A DNA stretch of 64,000 nt from assembly GCA_025331435.1 (NCBI GenBank), contig JAIWNI010000058.1:123979-187978 (forward strand), given 5' to 3'. The position numbers and the translations under genes were made by a program. Position 1 is the first letter of the stretch, and each line of letters begins with the position of its first letter. The DNA is from Choanephora cucurbitarum. Lineage: Eukaryota; Mucoromycota; Mucoromycetes; Mucorales; Choanephoraceae. This document shows positions 34,540 to 46,781 of the stretch, piece after piece. Under the pieces are notes generated by a model that ran no database searches, had not been told where the DNA came from, and worked only from the letters and a program-made list of their open reading frames with translations.

Positions 34540-35451
34540 ATTGGTTATAAATATACAGTCTTAATAAAAACTACACTTTGATAATTAAACTGGCTTTACA
34601 ATAAAAAGCGATTTGTAGTACTAAAGAGTTTGAACATCTTGCTTTGATTCTTGATAGAAATGAGAAGAAAAAACAAACTAGCTGAACGGTTACTTTCTCT
34701 TTCACCATTGATTTTAATTAATGTGTAAGGTGTCTTGCATGCTGGATATCTCGAGTAGTCGCCGAATTAGAGTGATTTCATCTTGAACCAAAGCATGATT
34801 GCTATAAAAATGGATGGATTGATTTAGATCCTCAGTCAATGTCTTGACAGGAGAAGAAATCGATCACTTTCTAATTTGCCTACGTTATTTCTTTATCTGC
34901 TTATTGATCAAATGGAAGCTTGTTTAATAACAGTCCAGCTCAGCAATATATTTTGTTCTAGAACATAGTAACAGCATTAACAATAAGTGCCTTTTAAGGA
35001 AATACTAGTATTTGCAATTTTAGTTTTGGTATAGAAATGCAGTAATGAGAAGGAGGCAAAAATTATCTCTCGTGAGTTTTGTACCTGTAACACCCAAACT
35101 CCATTTGCCAGTTTATTAGCCCCTTAATATATACCTTCTCATACAATATGTGTGTTTGTTTCATCGCACCTTGCGCAAAGTGTATCCATTCTCTTTTTAA
35201 GGCAATCTCTTCGAGAATTCTGGATTGATTTCTTATTTCTTTTCTTTAGTTGATCTTATTCTTTAGCAAGACTTTGATTATTCTGAATAAAGTGTAGCTA
35301 AATCCAAAAATGAAAAACTCATTTTAAAAAAAAACTTAAAATTACATTTTATTATGATTCTATGGAATTACAAATTAGATTTGCCTAAACGATATCATCT
35401 CTTAATAACGAGCTTGATATACAATGGCTTTGCGGTTAACTCTTATCTAAC
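34540..35451. other. Spacer between convergent chitin deacetylase genes
   Basis: About 0.9 kb between the two 3' ends. No gene is seen. It should hold both 3' UTRs and terminators; AATAAA-like signals occur near 34563 and 34599. Confidence 0.4.
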
Positions 35452-37006
35452 CTAAAAATCGCATTTGCCGCTTCTGCAAGTTTCCAAACAGTCTTCCGAA
35501 GTTGTGCAGCAGTAGCCTGTGTCTCCGTTACGCTGCTTCCTATCAGCTACACCAGCAATACAAGAGGTAGAAGTAGAGGTAGGGGAGGTTATCTCTGTGC
35601 TAGTAGTGATGGCTTTCTTAGTAATGGCAGTGGTGGTGGAAGTGGCAGCGGCGGCAGCGGTAGTGGTGATGGTAGTGGTGGCAACCTTCTTAGTAGTGGT
35701 AATCTTTTTAGTAGTTGCTTGAGTAGATGTAGTAACAACGGTTTTAGTTGACCCACTGGTAGTAGCTGGCTTACTAGTAGTACTCGTGCTTTTAGTCGAA
35801 GGACTATTAGCTTCAGCTAAAGGATAAACAAAATTCTCTTCCCAATATGGTTGAGTAATGCCGTTACAAGACAAGGCAGGAATTACATTGAATGTTTCCT
35901 TGAGTTTCGGCATCCAAAACATGGACAAGTTAACAGTAACACGACTCAGCTCATGCTCAAGAACAATATGACCAGACAAGTCCTTGCCTGTCTTGTAATT
36001 ATTAATCCATTTAGCAAACTTGGCATCAACCTTTCGAGGAGAAAGATTACCACCATTGGGACCACCACTGATGTTCCAATCATCAGTATCTTCGTCCCAG
36101 AGAATAGTTCTCAAGCCCATTTGCCAAGCAATTGCACGGACGCGGTCATCAACATCACCTTGTGGAGGTCTCCAACATTTTGACGTAACACCAGTAGCAG
36201 CTTTGATAGCTTTCAAAGTCCAATATAATTCAGCAACAACTTGTTTGTTAGTTTGAGTTGTCATAGGAGGGTGTGACCAAGTATGAACGCATAACTGATG
36301 GCCATTGTTCAAACCAAGTTTGGCTGCAGCAGGGTAGGTTGCGACATTTGAACCAATGTACTAACGGTACAGGAAGGATTAAGGGGTCAAAATAAAGTTA
36401 GATCAGATCAACTCGTCAAAACTTAATTAAAATAAAACATACAAACAGTGTGGAATGGATATTGTGCTTTGCCAAAAAGTTGTAAAGAGTAGGCTCGGCG
36501 TACTCATTTTCTTTTTTTGCATTGGAGTCTGTGTATCTATTGAATGGTCCATCATCATAATTGAGGCCCCAGTCTCCCGAATTAGGACAAGTGTAGATAT
36601 CAGGAGGCAGGTAAGATGCTTTGGGTTTAAGGCAGTTTGTAGAAGACCACCAACAATAAGGATCAGATGCACCATCTGAACTAGAAAGCCAGTTTCCATA
36701 AGCATCTCGCTTTCTAATTGGAGCTTTGGGGACAAAGGACCAGTCAATCTTGTTATAGACAGCCAGTACTTCTTCACTATTGGTAGGTGGAGAAGTCCAG
36801 GGAGTAGGAAATCCAATCAATTGAGTAGTAGGCAAAGTGTCAGATGTATCATAAGGTCCTGGGTTATAACTTTTTACAACACCTGAGGGTTCATTGACAT
36901 TGGGGAAACTAGGTTGGAATTGAGGTGCATAACCACGCTTTTGGATAGTAGCAGCATAAGCTTGAGAAGCAGCTATAACAAAGACAACAGATTGAATGAC
37001 ACGCAT
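35452..37006 (-). CDS. Secreted chitin deacetylase (CE4), paralogue with one Cys-rich module
   Basis: Two exons, 37006-36443 and 36360-35452, give 490 residues, with the intron at the same place as in the paralogue at 32989-34539. A signal peptide (VIQSVVFVIAASQAYA) is followed by the PYCWWSSTNCLKP region. Motif 1 is NYDDGP, motif 2 HTWSHPPMTT, motif 3 WRPPQGDVDDRVRAIAWQMG, then ILWDEDTDDWNI and HIVLEHELSRVTVN. The linker is a long Thr/Ala/Lys tract, a likely O-mannosylated stalk. Only one terminal Cys module remains (GYCCTTSEDCLETCRSGKC). The pair likely arose by local inverted duplication. Confidence 0.93.
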
Positions 37007-38910
37007 ATCAGTTTATTACTCTCTTGCTCGTATTTAGTCAGAACTAAATATTTTTTATTAAATATGAGAGAAGAAGAAAGAGAAGAAGGTAAGAACAAGA
37101 AAATGTAGATGGGAAGATCATTAAATTTGACATTGAGATGATGGTTACACAAATATGAATTGTGTTACCTCTCTATTGATAATGTAAGGTATAGGGATCA
37201 CCCTTTTGAAATACTTCAACTCATTACATATTAAGGAATTGAACCAATGCTTTTTTTTTATCTCCTTAGTAGGATCTACATATTATTCATACAATCTCCT
37301 ACTAAAAATTATATATACCTTTTAGGGAATCAATTCATAAAAGGAGAAAAAAAGCCTTTTTGTTTTTTTTTGCAAAAGTAACGACGTTGAAAATAGTTTT
37401 TGCAGCAATGATAAACAATAGATTTGAAAATAAAAAGCATTATCAACCCAACCAAATGTGGAAGATTGATTGATGAAGCCAATTGATAACTTTATTTTAA
37501 GAAAAAAAGAAGTATGTTATATTTGTACCCAACATGCATTGATTGTGCTCCTAAAAGCAAATGCCTGCATGTGAGTTTACAGCATGATCATGTTGTCTAA
37601 GATCGTGAATGATCTACAGTACACTCTTTGTGCATTCATTTCATCGCTAGACTATTGCTAACTTTGGCTTTGTAATCAGATATGCTTTCCCGACAACGAA
37701 AAATCTGCAGATAAAGGAGTCTTTAGATTGAAAGTCTATTGAAGTACACCAAATCGATAAAGATATTACTTATTAGCAGCGTTACTTGCGAAGTTGATGA
37801 AAGTAGCACTGGTAGGAGAAAAAAGCTAAATGCCATTTAACGACAGAACGCATTTTGTTCTCATATGCTTACTTCAGTTCTGATTTTGTTTAGCAAAAGC
37901 TCGAACAATCGAGTAAGGCTAAATCTAAGACGAATCTGATGAAGAACAAAAGAAGGCCTGAGAGAAGATAACAAGAAAGAAATGTTCTCCAAAACAAAAG
38001 GTACAAGACAGTAAAACCAGCCAGATTGTTAGGTGTTAATAGGAGTAGTAAGCAACTATAAATTAAAAAGTTGAAGTGAGAGATTCAATTGAGTACATTT
38101 GAGAAACTAATAAACGGAGAGAAGAGAGAATTGAGATACTGTAACAAAAGCATAAGGAATTCATCTTTAATTTGAATTTTCGAAGCCTTTAAACTCATGT
38201 TGTTGATGTTATTAAAATCTTTAAAGACTTGGAAGAAGAAACGCAGTATGTGATTGAAGAAAGAAGTTTCGAGAATAGATATCAAGAACATCTCAAGAAT
38301 ACTATAACTAACACAATGTCTTGATCTACTTGTAACTTTGTCAATAACAGCATCTTTGACACAAAAATGCGTTCATCTTCAATTAGCGCTATCATAACAG
38401 CAAAGAACCAGATCAAACAGAGCAACCTCTCTACTGCAATTTTAGACTCGATCTGTCTAAGGAGAGTAGTAAGTAATGAGTTTAGAGGATAAAAAAAACA
38501 TCTTTGCCTTGTAGATGAAAAAGGAATCAAAGGAAAAGTAGTTAGTGGGCTCTTAGAAACTAGTAGGCATTACTACAGGGTATATTTTGCGATTAGACAC
38601 CGGGTCATGATATAGCTGCAGCTTGATGCTATGTTTACTATATATTGTTTTTGTCATGTCCCTTTTTTTCTTGTTATCTACAAAAAAAAACCTTGAAAGC
38701 AAAAACATCATGTTCAAGCGAGAATTGTATAGCGCTTAGCTCAAAAACAGCTCCATAAAATCAAATAACTTCTCCAAACTAGTCTCTAATGATGCATAAG
38801 CACAAGAGAAAACGCGTCTTGACTTTATAACTCAAACTCCGCAAAAGATAAACACTACGGATTTGACTCTTTTGTCTTTTTTTTCAACTGAGTGATACAC
38901 TATACTTACT
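37007..38910. other. Intergenic region, no gene seen
   Basis: About 1.9 kb between divergently transcribed genes. Short open frames in it lack protein-like composition. No RNA gene or repeat was recognised. Confidence 0.4.
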
Positions 38911-40191
38911 ATGGATTCCGACGACGCAGAAGAAACCAACATTCATACTGAACAAAAATACATTAAAGACGCAAAAGTGGGCGAAGGTACTTATGCCGTC
39001 GTCTATAGTGGTAACGTATCTCTAATTGCTTAGCGATCTATCCAGTACTCTAAGAACAATCTGCAGGTCGATCAATTTCTACTGGTAGAAGAGTAGCTAT
39101 CAAGAAGATCAAAATGGGTCAATTTAGAGATGGTCTTGATCTGACTGCAATCAGAGAAGTAAAGTACCTTCAAGAGCTGCGTCATCCTAATGTGATTGAA
39201 GTAAGACAACAACCAGAAAAAAACCAGCTTTGATTCTGACACTTGCATACTGCAGCTAATAGATGTATTCTCACACAAAACCAACTTGAATCTTGTACTG
39301 GAATACTTAGACTCAGATCTAGAACAAGTCATCAAAGACAAAAGCATCTTGTTTATGCCTGCAGATATCAAGTCATGGCTACTTATGATGCTGAGAGGTT
39401 TAGATCACTGCCATCGCCACTTTATATTACATAGAGTAAGGAGCATCATGTTTTTTCTTTCAAAGCAGCGATAGAGTGCTTAATCATCCAATTGCATAGG
39501 ATATGAAACCAAACAACTTGCTGATTACCAGCAGTGGTGTGCTAAAAATTGCGGATTTTGGTTTAGCTAGAGATTGGGGAGATGCCAATAGACAAATGAC
39601 TTCACAGGTAGTTACAAGGTACAATTTCATTTTTAACAAAGCAAAGAGAAAAAAAAATAGCAGCCTATATTAACTCGAATATTCAGATGGTATCGTTCTC
39701 CTGAACTTTTGTTTGGAGCTAAAGAATACTCTTATGCAGTAGACATTTGGGCAGTTGGATGTATATTTGCAGAACTCATGTTGCGAACACCCTATGTCGC
39801 TGGCGAATCAGATTTAGATCAGCTTACCAAAATATTTCATGCACTGGGTACACCAACTGAAACAGATTGGCCAGGCATGTCTACTCTACCAGACTATGTT
39901 CAGTTCAAAACTTTCCCCAAAGTACCTCTTCGACAATATTTTACAGCTGCCGGTACAGACGCTCTTAGTTTATTGGAACAGATGTTGATGTTTGATCCAA
40001 ACAGAAGATGGACAGCAGAAGAATGTTTAGGACATTCATACTTTAGAAATACACCCTTACCGACAACGCCGGATAAATTGCCACAAAAGAAGGATTCGGA
40101 AGCACACTCATCTGATCATAGCACCGGTCTAAAGCGCAAGATTAATGAAGAAAATGGAAAGCCGAGGAAGTTGAACTTCACATCTCAATAA
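38911..40191 (+). CDS. Cyclin-dependent kinase 7 / Kin28-type CDK-activating kinase
   Basis: Five exons, 38911-39010, 39067-39200, 39256-39435, 39500-39618 and 39687-40191, give 345 residues. The Gly-rich loop is [11 protein letters not shown], the catalytic Lys is in [11 protein letters not shown], and the PSTAIRE-like helix reads [16 protein letters not shown]. The catalytic loop [10 protein letters not shown] is formed across intron 3. The T-loop reads [20 protein letters not shown], then [18 protein letters not shown]. The [18 protein letters not shown] wording and the Thr before SQ are typical of CDK7. The tail ends [21 protein letters not shown]7 with cyclin H and Mat1 forms the TFIIH kinase that phosphorylates the pol II CTD. 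All catalytic residues are intact. Confidence 0.9.
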
Positions 40192-40494
40192 AGGCAATTA
40201 GCTCGTTTTTGTCAATTTGAAAGACTTATGTGTAGGTACTGACAACGTTGAGCTCTGGTCTTACAAGAAAAAACATCACATCCTTTTCAATGTAAACAGA
40301 CATGCTGATCACAAAACAAGCAAACAAGAAAAACATACACACAGACGCATTAGATACTAATAAAAGTGAATAATAAGTTCCCTATTTTATCTTTACTTGA
40401 TAAGTTAGGACTAAGATACAAATAATAATAATACATAATGGGTAGGTGTAGGAGTGTATACATATAGGTATATGTGTATAGGTAGTCAAATAGT
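40192..40494. other. Spacer between convergent kinase genes
   Basis: About 300 bases between the 3' ends of the CDK7-like and Kin1-like genes. It is AT-rich, with an AATAATAATAC stretch near 40422 and no sign of a gene. Confidence 0.4.
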
Positions 40495-43074
40495 TTAAGT
40501 CTCTCTGTTGAGTTTGCTGTTAGTTTGGCTAACAGAGGCAGATCTACTCAGCCATGAACCAATTTTGCCTGCCATTTTTGAAACAGATCCTCTACGGCGA
40601 GGAAAAGCTGCAGAAGCCATGGATGTAGATCTGGAAATAGTTGGAGCAAGCTGTGTTGGCAATGGTTGGTTTGAAGGAATTGGTATATGATGGTCATCGT
40701 ATTTTGCCATTTTTGCTGCAATAGGCGTAGGTATAATGTTGCTGCTTGAGTTGCTACTGTTATTGTGACCAGCATTGCTCATCTTTGAGAGGTCTATCGT
40801 ATGCGCTGTTTGACGTGATGAAATGGTAGCCATAGACATACCTGGTGGAAGCTGTTGAGAACTATTGCCAAGATTATTAGCGTTACTACTAACTCGCTTT
40901 GGAGGATATCTAATTGAGTTAAGGTTTTCATCTTTTGGAGGAACAGGAGGAGGTACATCTTGATCAGCTGATGCCTTCAAAGTATCGGCAGATACATGTT
41001 GTGTTTGATCTCCAATCTGAATGTAAATGCCTTCATCATCACTATCGTTTTGGAGTGACGTCTTGTTACTTGGGCCTCGGGAAGAATTCTTACGGAGGAA
41101 GGCTTGAGACAGCTTACGGAAAAGTGATCGATTTCCATTACTAGGCAAATTAGTTGTGTGCTGATGCTGAGGAACAGACTGATCTGCTTGAGAATGACTA
41201 GTTGGTGCTTGCGAATTGTCATCTGTAAGTGTAAAAAAGCGGGGGTTTTGATCTCTGTCGTCCGTAGAATGTGAAGGTGTAAGAGTTGTGGCATTAGTGT
41301 TTTGTGTAACAGAACTTGAGTTTAATTGCTTTGCATCCTCACTCATTTGAGGTGGGGAAGGAGGGGCAATGTGGTGTCCAGGAATCAATTGAGGTACGCT
41401 TGGTACATCAGGTACATTTGATGGCTCCGGCACCAAATGATGTTGGGACAAAGAAGAACGAAGCCAGCGTTGAAGACGGCCCAAATAGTTTGAGGACCCA
41501 ATACCCGCCGGTTGAGAGATAAGACCGATGGCACCTGGTCTGGAACTGTTGGTTTGAGGAAGGGCTGGTACAACTGGCGTATGACTTGTTGGTACATCTG
41601 TCAACAATCGCTTTGTAGTACCTTCTTGTGCCTCAGTATCATCTGCACCCACCAAAGAAGCTTGGCTGCTTCTAGCAGAAGAGTTTCCGCCCATAGAATC
41701 GACTGAAGGAGAGCGGGACAGACTGTGTTTGATGGTAACACGATGTTGATGTGCTTCTTGTTCTATTGTAACTAGTTTCTCACTAGCTAGATGGTAAAGC
41801 GATATGTAGGGATGATAGGCGGCTGGTACTGATTGAGGATCGTCATAAACGACATTGAAATTGACTTCGTTATATGAAAGAGGTGGTAATTGAGGCTTTT
41901 GAGAATGCAAATTAGTGATATGAGCACTAGCATCATGGTAAACAGGCGACTCAAGGATCAAGGCTAACCGCTTCTCTATCTCTTCTGGAGTACCCAAACC
42001 AAACCCTTGTGACATTTTTTCAATTGCCTTTGGTTCTAGGGGGAAAGTAATTGGCTTGCGCACTGGCATATGATTACTAATTGGGGCTGCATCTTTGTTG
42101 AGCCAAGGATGATTGACAATATCTGTCATAACAATACGTTTGGCAGGGTCCGTAATGAAAATCTTTGACAATAAATCTTTGCATTCATCACTTATGTGAG
42201 CTGGATAATTGACATGACCACGCTTAATTTTTTCATGAAGACCAGGCATAGACTTATCGTCAAAGGGAACAGAACCTGTTGCCATCACATAAATGACTAC
42301 ACCTAGACTCCAGATATCAACTTCAGGACCGTTATAAGGATTGGCTTTCAAAAGTTCAGGTGCTGCAAAATAAAGTGACCCACAATAAGTTGTTAATTGA
42401 CGTTCGGGACAAAACAAATTTGATAGACCGAAATCGATCAGCTTAATGTTCCTTCCAGATTTGTCTATCATGATGTTTTCTATCTTCAAATCTCTGTGAA
42501 CAATGGAGTTCCTGTGCAAATAATCCAATGCACTAATAATTTGTCGAGAAAATTGTCTAGTTCTTCTGTCTGAGAGGCGCTGCCTTTTGACGATATAATG
42601 CAAGAGTTGACCTCCCCCAACATAATCCATTAGAATATAAAAATATGGACCTTGTGTGACAATATCCTTCATTCCAATAATGTGTGGATGCTTTAACAAC
42701 ATCATGATATGAGCTTCACGAATTGTTCTGGCTTCACGGTTCTCTTCTCTTGCTTTCTCTTTTGCAATCTGATTAGCTGATTTTCCGGTGGATTGGCTGA
42801 TGAGTTGCATGTTGGCTCTAGGCACAATCTTTACTGCAATCTAATATAATTTAATCAAGTTATTTATTTATAGATCATGCTTTTTCCCAAGATTTTCTCT
42901 TACTTTTTCTCCAGTGACATTATGGGTGGCGAGTTTCACTTTGCCCATACTACCCTTACCAATGCTTTGTTGCAGAGTGTAGTTGCCTATGGTTTTTACA
43001 GGAAGAGTTCGTTGTTGATCCTTCAGTTCATTATAATTGACCTCCTCACGAGGCGATGTATTATCAGAAACCAT
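40495..43074 (-). CDS. Ser/Thr kinase of the Kin1/MARK (PAR-1) group
   Basis: Two exons, 43074-42904 and 42840-40495, give 838 residues. The kinase domain is at the N-terminus: YTLQQSIGKGSMGKVKLATH, IAVKIVPR, a charged insert KAREENREARTIREAHIMML, HRDLKIENIMID, IDFGLSNLF, TTYCGSLYFAAPELLKANPY and GPEVDIWSLGVVIYVM. The activation-loop Thr and the CGSLYFAAPE motif are those of AMPK-related kinases, and the charged insert after the catalytic Lys is characteristic of fungal Kin1/Kin2. The remaining ~500 residues are Ser/Pro/Asn-rich with an AFPRRRGSVSK basic patch near the end. No C-terminal KA1 domain is visible, which is odd for Kin1. Kin1 acts at the cell cortex in polarity and exocytosis. Confidence 0.87.
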
Positions 43075-46000
43075 CTTGATTTTTTAAATTGAAAGAAAAA
43101 CAATAAAAAACAAGAAAGAAAGAAAGAGAGAAAAAGAAAGAAAATATAGAAAAAAATAAGATCAAACAAGCTAGAAAAGCAAATGAGTTAAAAAAGGATT
43201 TCTGAATTGAGCTATTTGAAGCGTGGCAAATGTAAGTTTTGTTTTCAAATTTGAGATCGCTTGTTTAATTACTAGCAAACACATTTTTAATTAATTCACC
43301 CACTATAGATAATGAGTTAGAGGGCACTGTTACACAGACTCCGCTATTAAGCAGAACGTGTTGCTAAGGCAACCCCATATAACTACTTTCTTGCATAAAC
43401 AGAGAAAAACTTGTATTGTCTCGATAGAGAATAGATTAGATAATGCGTTAATATTTTTGTGCATGAGATCAATATATTATGCGAAAGTAAGATGATTTTA
43501 TTAACTCAACGAAATGCCTGAGCTTTTAATGTTGAAAATCAAAATCAACCAATTTAGGCAAGTATAACTGCTCCAAGACATGGATTTCCATGAGCTGCGA
43601 AAAGAAAAAAGAGAATATTGAATACACTAAAAGTAAAATTTTTGATGGCAGATGGAGCCATACAAGGCACGTTATGTAAATAAAATACTTAGGACTTTGA
43701 TTCAAGTTTTATTACAATAAAGTTATATTTGTTAGTATGCTATATATAATGCAGCAATCGCTCGGTTTAAGAGTGTTTGTCTTACACGCTAAAATACCAT
43801 TTGATTCAAGAGTGCGCTCAATATAAGGATACGATTTTTTTTAATAATATGAACATTTTTAAATAGCACGGCTATTGTATAAATATAAGGTTTATGCATA
43901 AGTGAAACGAAATGTTTTATATTGAGGAAACAATTATAATGTTCAATCAAAAGATAAGGTGGGAAAAGGCTATGTAATGAGAGAGGAAAGAAAGAGCTCA
44001 ACATATGCTTTTAGTATTTACAGGCATGGTCAGAGCGAGCCAGAAAGAAAATTGAGTTTGCAGAAATATACTATTTGGCTGGGTAAATTCATTATGTAAA
44101 AGAAAATAAACCATGTAGGTCAATGCTTTTTCTAGAGACGACAAATGTCTGGCGAGAAATTATTTCAATCAGTATAGAAACTGTCTAAATGTTATTGCCT
44201 GACACATCAGCGATGATGGGGACGAAACGCCTTCTTATTGCTCCCGGATATGTTCAAAACAGCTTGCCTTTCGTTCTCTATCAAGATGAGCAGAGCACCT
44301 ATAAGGCCAACGTAAGCTTGATAACTTGGCTCTTGTAGCAAATCTGCTTAAACAAATCCCCCAACAGACTGTTTAGTGAGTAGTAATGGCTATCGTCTCA
44401 TAGAACAAAACTACACTCTTTTATAGCTAAGAAATGATTTAGATAGAAAGAGGAACACATAGGGATTTTCAAACACAGTGATAAAGCGGCTCCTATGTAC
44501 TACCATTCTTGTACTTCTAAAGTCAAACAAAGCTATACAATAGGTTTTCAAGAAAATATTTGTTCCTCAGCTCTATTCATCGAATAAACATAAGACAAAC
44601 CGCATGTGTTTATCTAGCATATCGAGCTTAAATGCAGGTTGACGGTAGCATTGTTTTAAGGCAAGCGTCTATGTACCTATGGCAAATTTAACTCACCATC
44701 TCTTCTTCGGAGACTATACACCCATATCTAGCTTGAATGTTTACTGTGACTGATAAGCATGACTCATTCATAACAACCTAATTGCTTCAATGCAGTCTTT
44801 CCATATCGGGAGCATTACGTCTACTCTACCAGGAAACAATGACCTGCTCAATGAAAGTCCAGAGTTTCCCTGTACGCTGCACCTTTAAAAGTGAAACGCT
44901 GCTCTGTCTGCTCTCAGAGCCGTTTTTTCTTGTATTTTGTGCATATACCAAGAATGAATCTTTTTCTCATACCTCACTTATACAAATACAGCATATTTAT
45001 TGCCACAAAACTCTGATAGAACAACGAAAAAGCGATTGACTAGATCAGGCTTTACTAGCTCTAGCACATCTCGTATTTGTAAAAGACATTCATTATCACA
45101 AATTCATTAATAATGTTGTCAAAGAGAAAAGAGCTGGCTTCTGCTTGGATAAGCTCCATGTTAGTGCTTTGTCTTCTGGCCAAGCTCTTTATCTAAACGA
45201 CAAATTAAAAACGTCTACGGTTAATTATGAATAATGCTTCAGTGGATACAATAAAACGATTACGCTACCCTCACATACCTTTCTTTCTAATGACCACCAA
45301 GACATAAAGTATAGTTGTAAATATTTCTACGATTCCATAGGTAAGGAAGCAAACACTCATTGCGCCTTAACAGAACGACTATCACATAAGATGGTATTTA
45401 TTGTCTTACAATTGAGAAGAAGCTTTGTTTCAAAGAGAAAAGTCGCTTTGGCCAAACTCCTTTGCAGTATTTGGCTTTAGTGATGAACCGATATCAATAA
45501 ATAGGCTATGAAGCAAAATGAATCTCTTTTGATCTTTTATCAGTCTAAGTATTATTCGGTTATATGAAAAACCAATCTATAAGTGGCTCCTGTCTTATAA
45601 TAGATGCTTATATCATATCAAAAGACGTTTATACAATAGTTGCTTTATTTGAAAATGTTCATATTCTTGAGAAATGTATGTTATATTGAGCATACTCTTA
45701 AATTGAATAGTATTTTAGCGCTTGAAGCGATTCTCAAATTGGAGGGTTACACTCTTGTTAAGCATACCATTAAGTCAAACGCTCTCAAATCGAGCGACTG
45801 CTGTAGGCTCCAAGTGTGATCTAATTCAGTTTACTAAAGAAGATATCCTTGATGATATAGTCTTGCTCAGCGAATTTTCTTTTGAGGAGGAGCCGGTTTT
45901 CACGCAAGAGTTTAAAGCTGACATCAAATGAAATTAGTTTTTAAAATTCATTATTACATAAACAAAAAGCTTAAATGCAAGCGTATATCTCAAACTAAGC

Positions 46001-46781
46001 TCCCTTTTTACTGAGAGCGTATTTGGCTTGGGAATCAAGACATTTCTTGTACGCTGCTTTACTATCGTCTACAGCAAGCGACTCAATTTGCTTTGTTGTT
46101 TTTGGATTTCATCATCCACTGATTTTCGTTCTTTTCTATGAGGTTGTGTACAAACATTCTATCCTTGAGGGGATTCTACAACCAACCCACAGCCTTCTTT
46201 AGATACTTATTGCATGAAAAAGAAGACACAAGACATGATAGACACTTATATATTGCTTTCAATCACAAAACTAAACAAGTTTATGCAAATGTACTTATCC
46301 AAGAATTAAGCTCTTTGATCGTACGCTTTCTTGGTATTGTTGCATCGAGCTTCAGAAGGACAGAAGCAATTTTCCCATTACACAGCATAGAGAGATAATA
46401 AATTGGGTTCTTGAGGGTTACTGGACGTGTTGTTTTTTAATAAGATATTTTTGATTTGGAGAAATAGGAAGAGGTTCAATACAATCATCCTTTATTAGAT
46501 GGAGCCAACTCTACAAAGTATACTGTTATTGCTGCTCATGAGTAATAATTGTGCATTAACGATCAGTAGACCTTATTGGCTAGCTAAGTTTATTTTGACA
46601 GTGTACCTACTATTTGGCATGTTGCCTGAGTCACATTTTAGTGGTGACACATGTCGTGACTCACAGCGAAGAGGAGGAGATACCTACTTTACGTTTAAAG
46701 AGTGATTAAAATGGAGATTGAATTCATCGTCAATATAAAGGGCTTTTCGAGTATTTTTTCACTTCTGCTATTTTTCATATC
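43075..46781. other. Gene-poor region with possible relic coding fragments
   Basis: About 3.7 kb of AT-rich DNA without an intact gene. Protein-like but unconnected fragments appear on the plus strand near 44210-44310, 44475-44585 and 44794-44885. A minus-strand stretch near 46005-46370 resembles a decayed twin-Cx9C protein. No RNA gene or transposon end is recognised. Confidence 0.4.
46005..46370 (-). pseudogene. Possible relic of a Mdm35/TRIAP1-like twin-Cx9C protein
   Basis: Two short minus-strand segments in different frames look related to the small intermembrane-space proteins of the Mdm35 type. The first reads EARCNNTKKAYDQR, matching a Cx9C helix with the second Cys replaced by Arg, followed by a stop. 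The second reads SLAVDDSKAAYKKCLDSQAK and ends LSKKGA with a stop, matching the second helix with its first Cys replaced by Val. The frames are not connected by clear splice sites. If the identification is right, this is a dead copy; it could also be chance. Confidence 0.25.

Noticed and set aside
35519..35722. Val/Ala-rich frame antisense to the second chitin deacetylase
   Set aside because: It is the complement of the Thr/Ala linker repeats.
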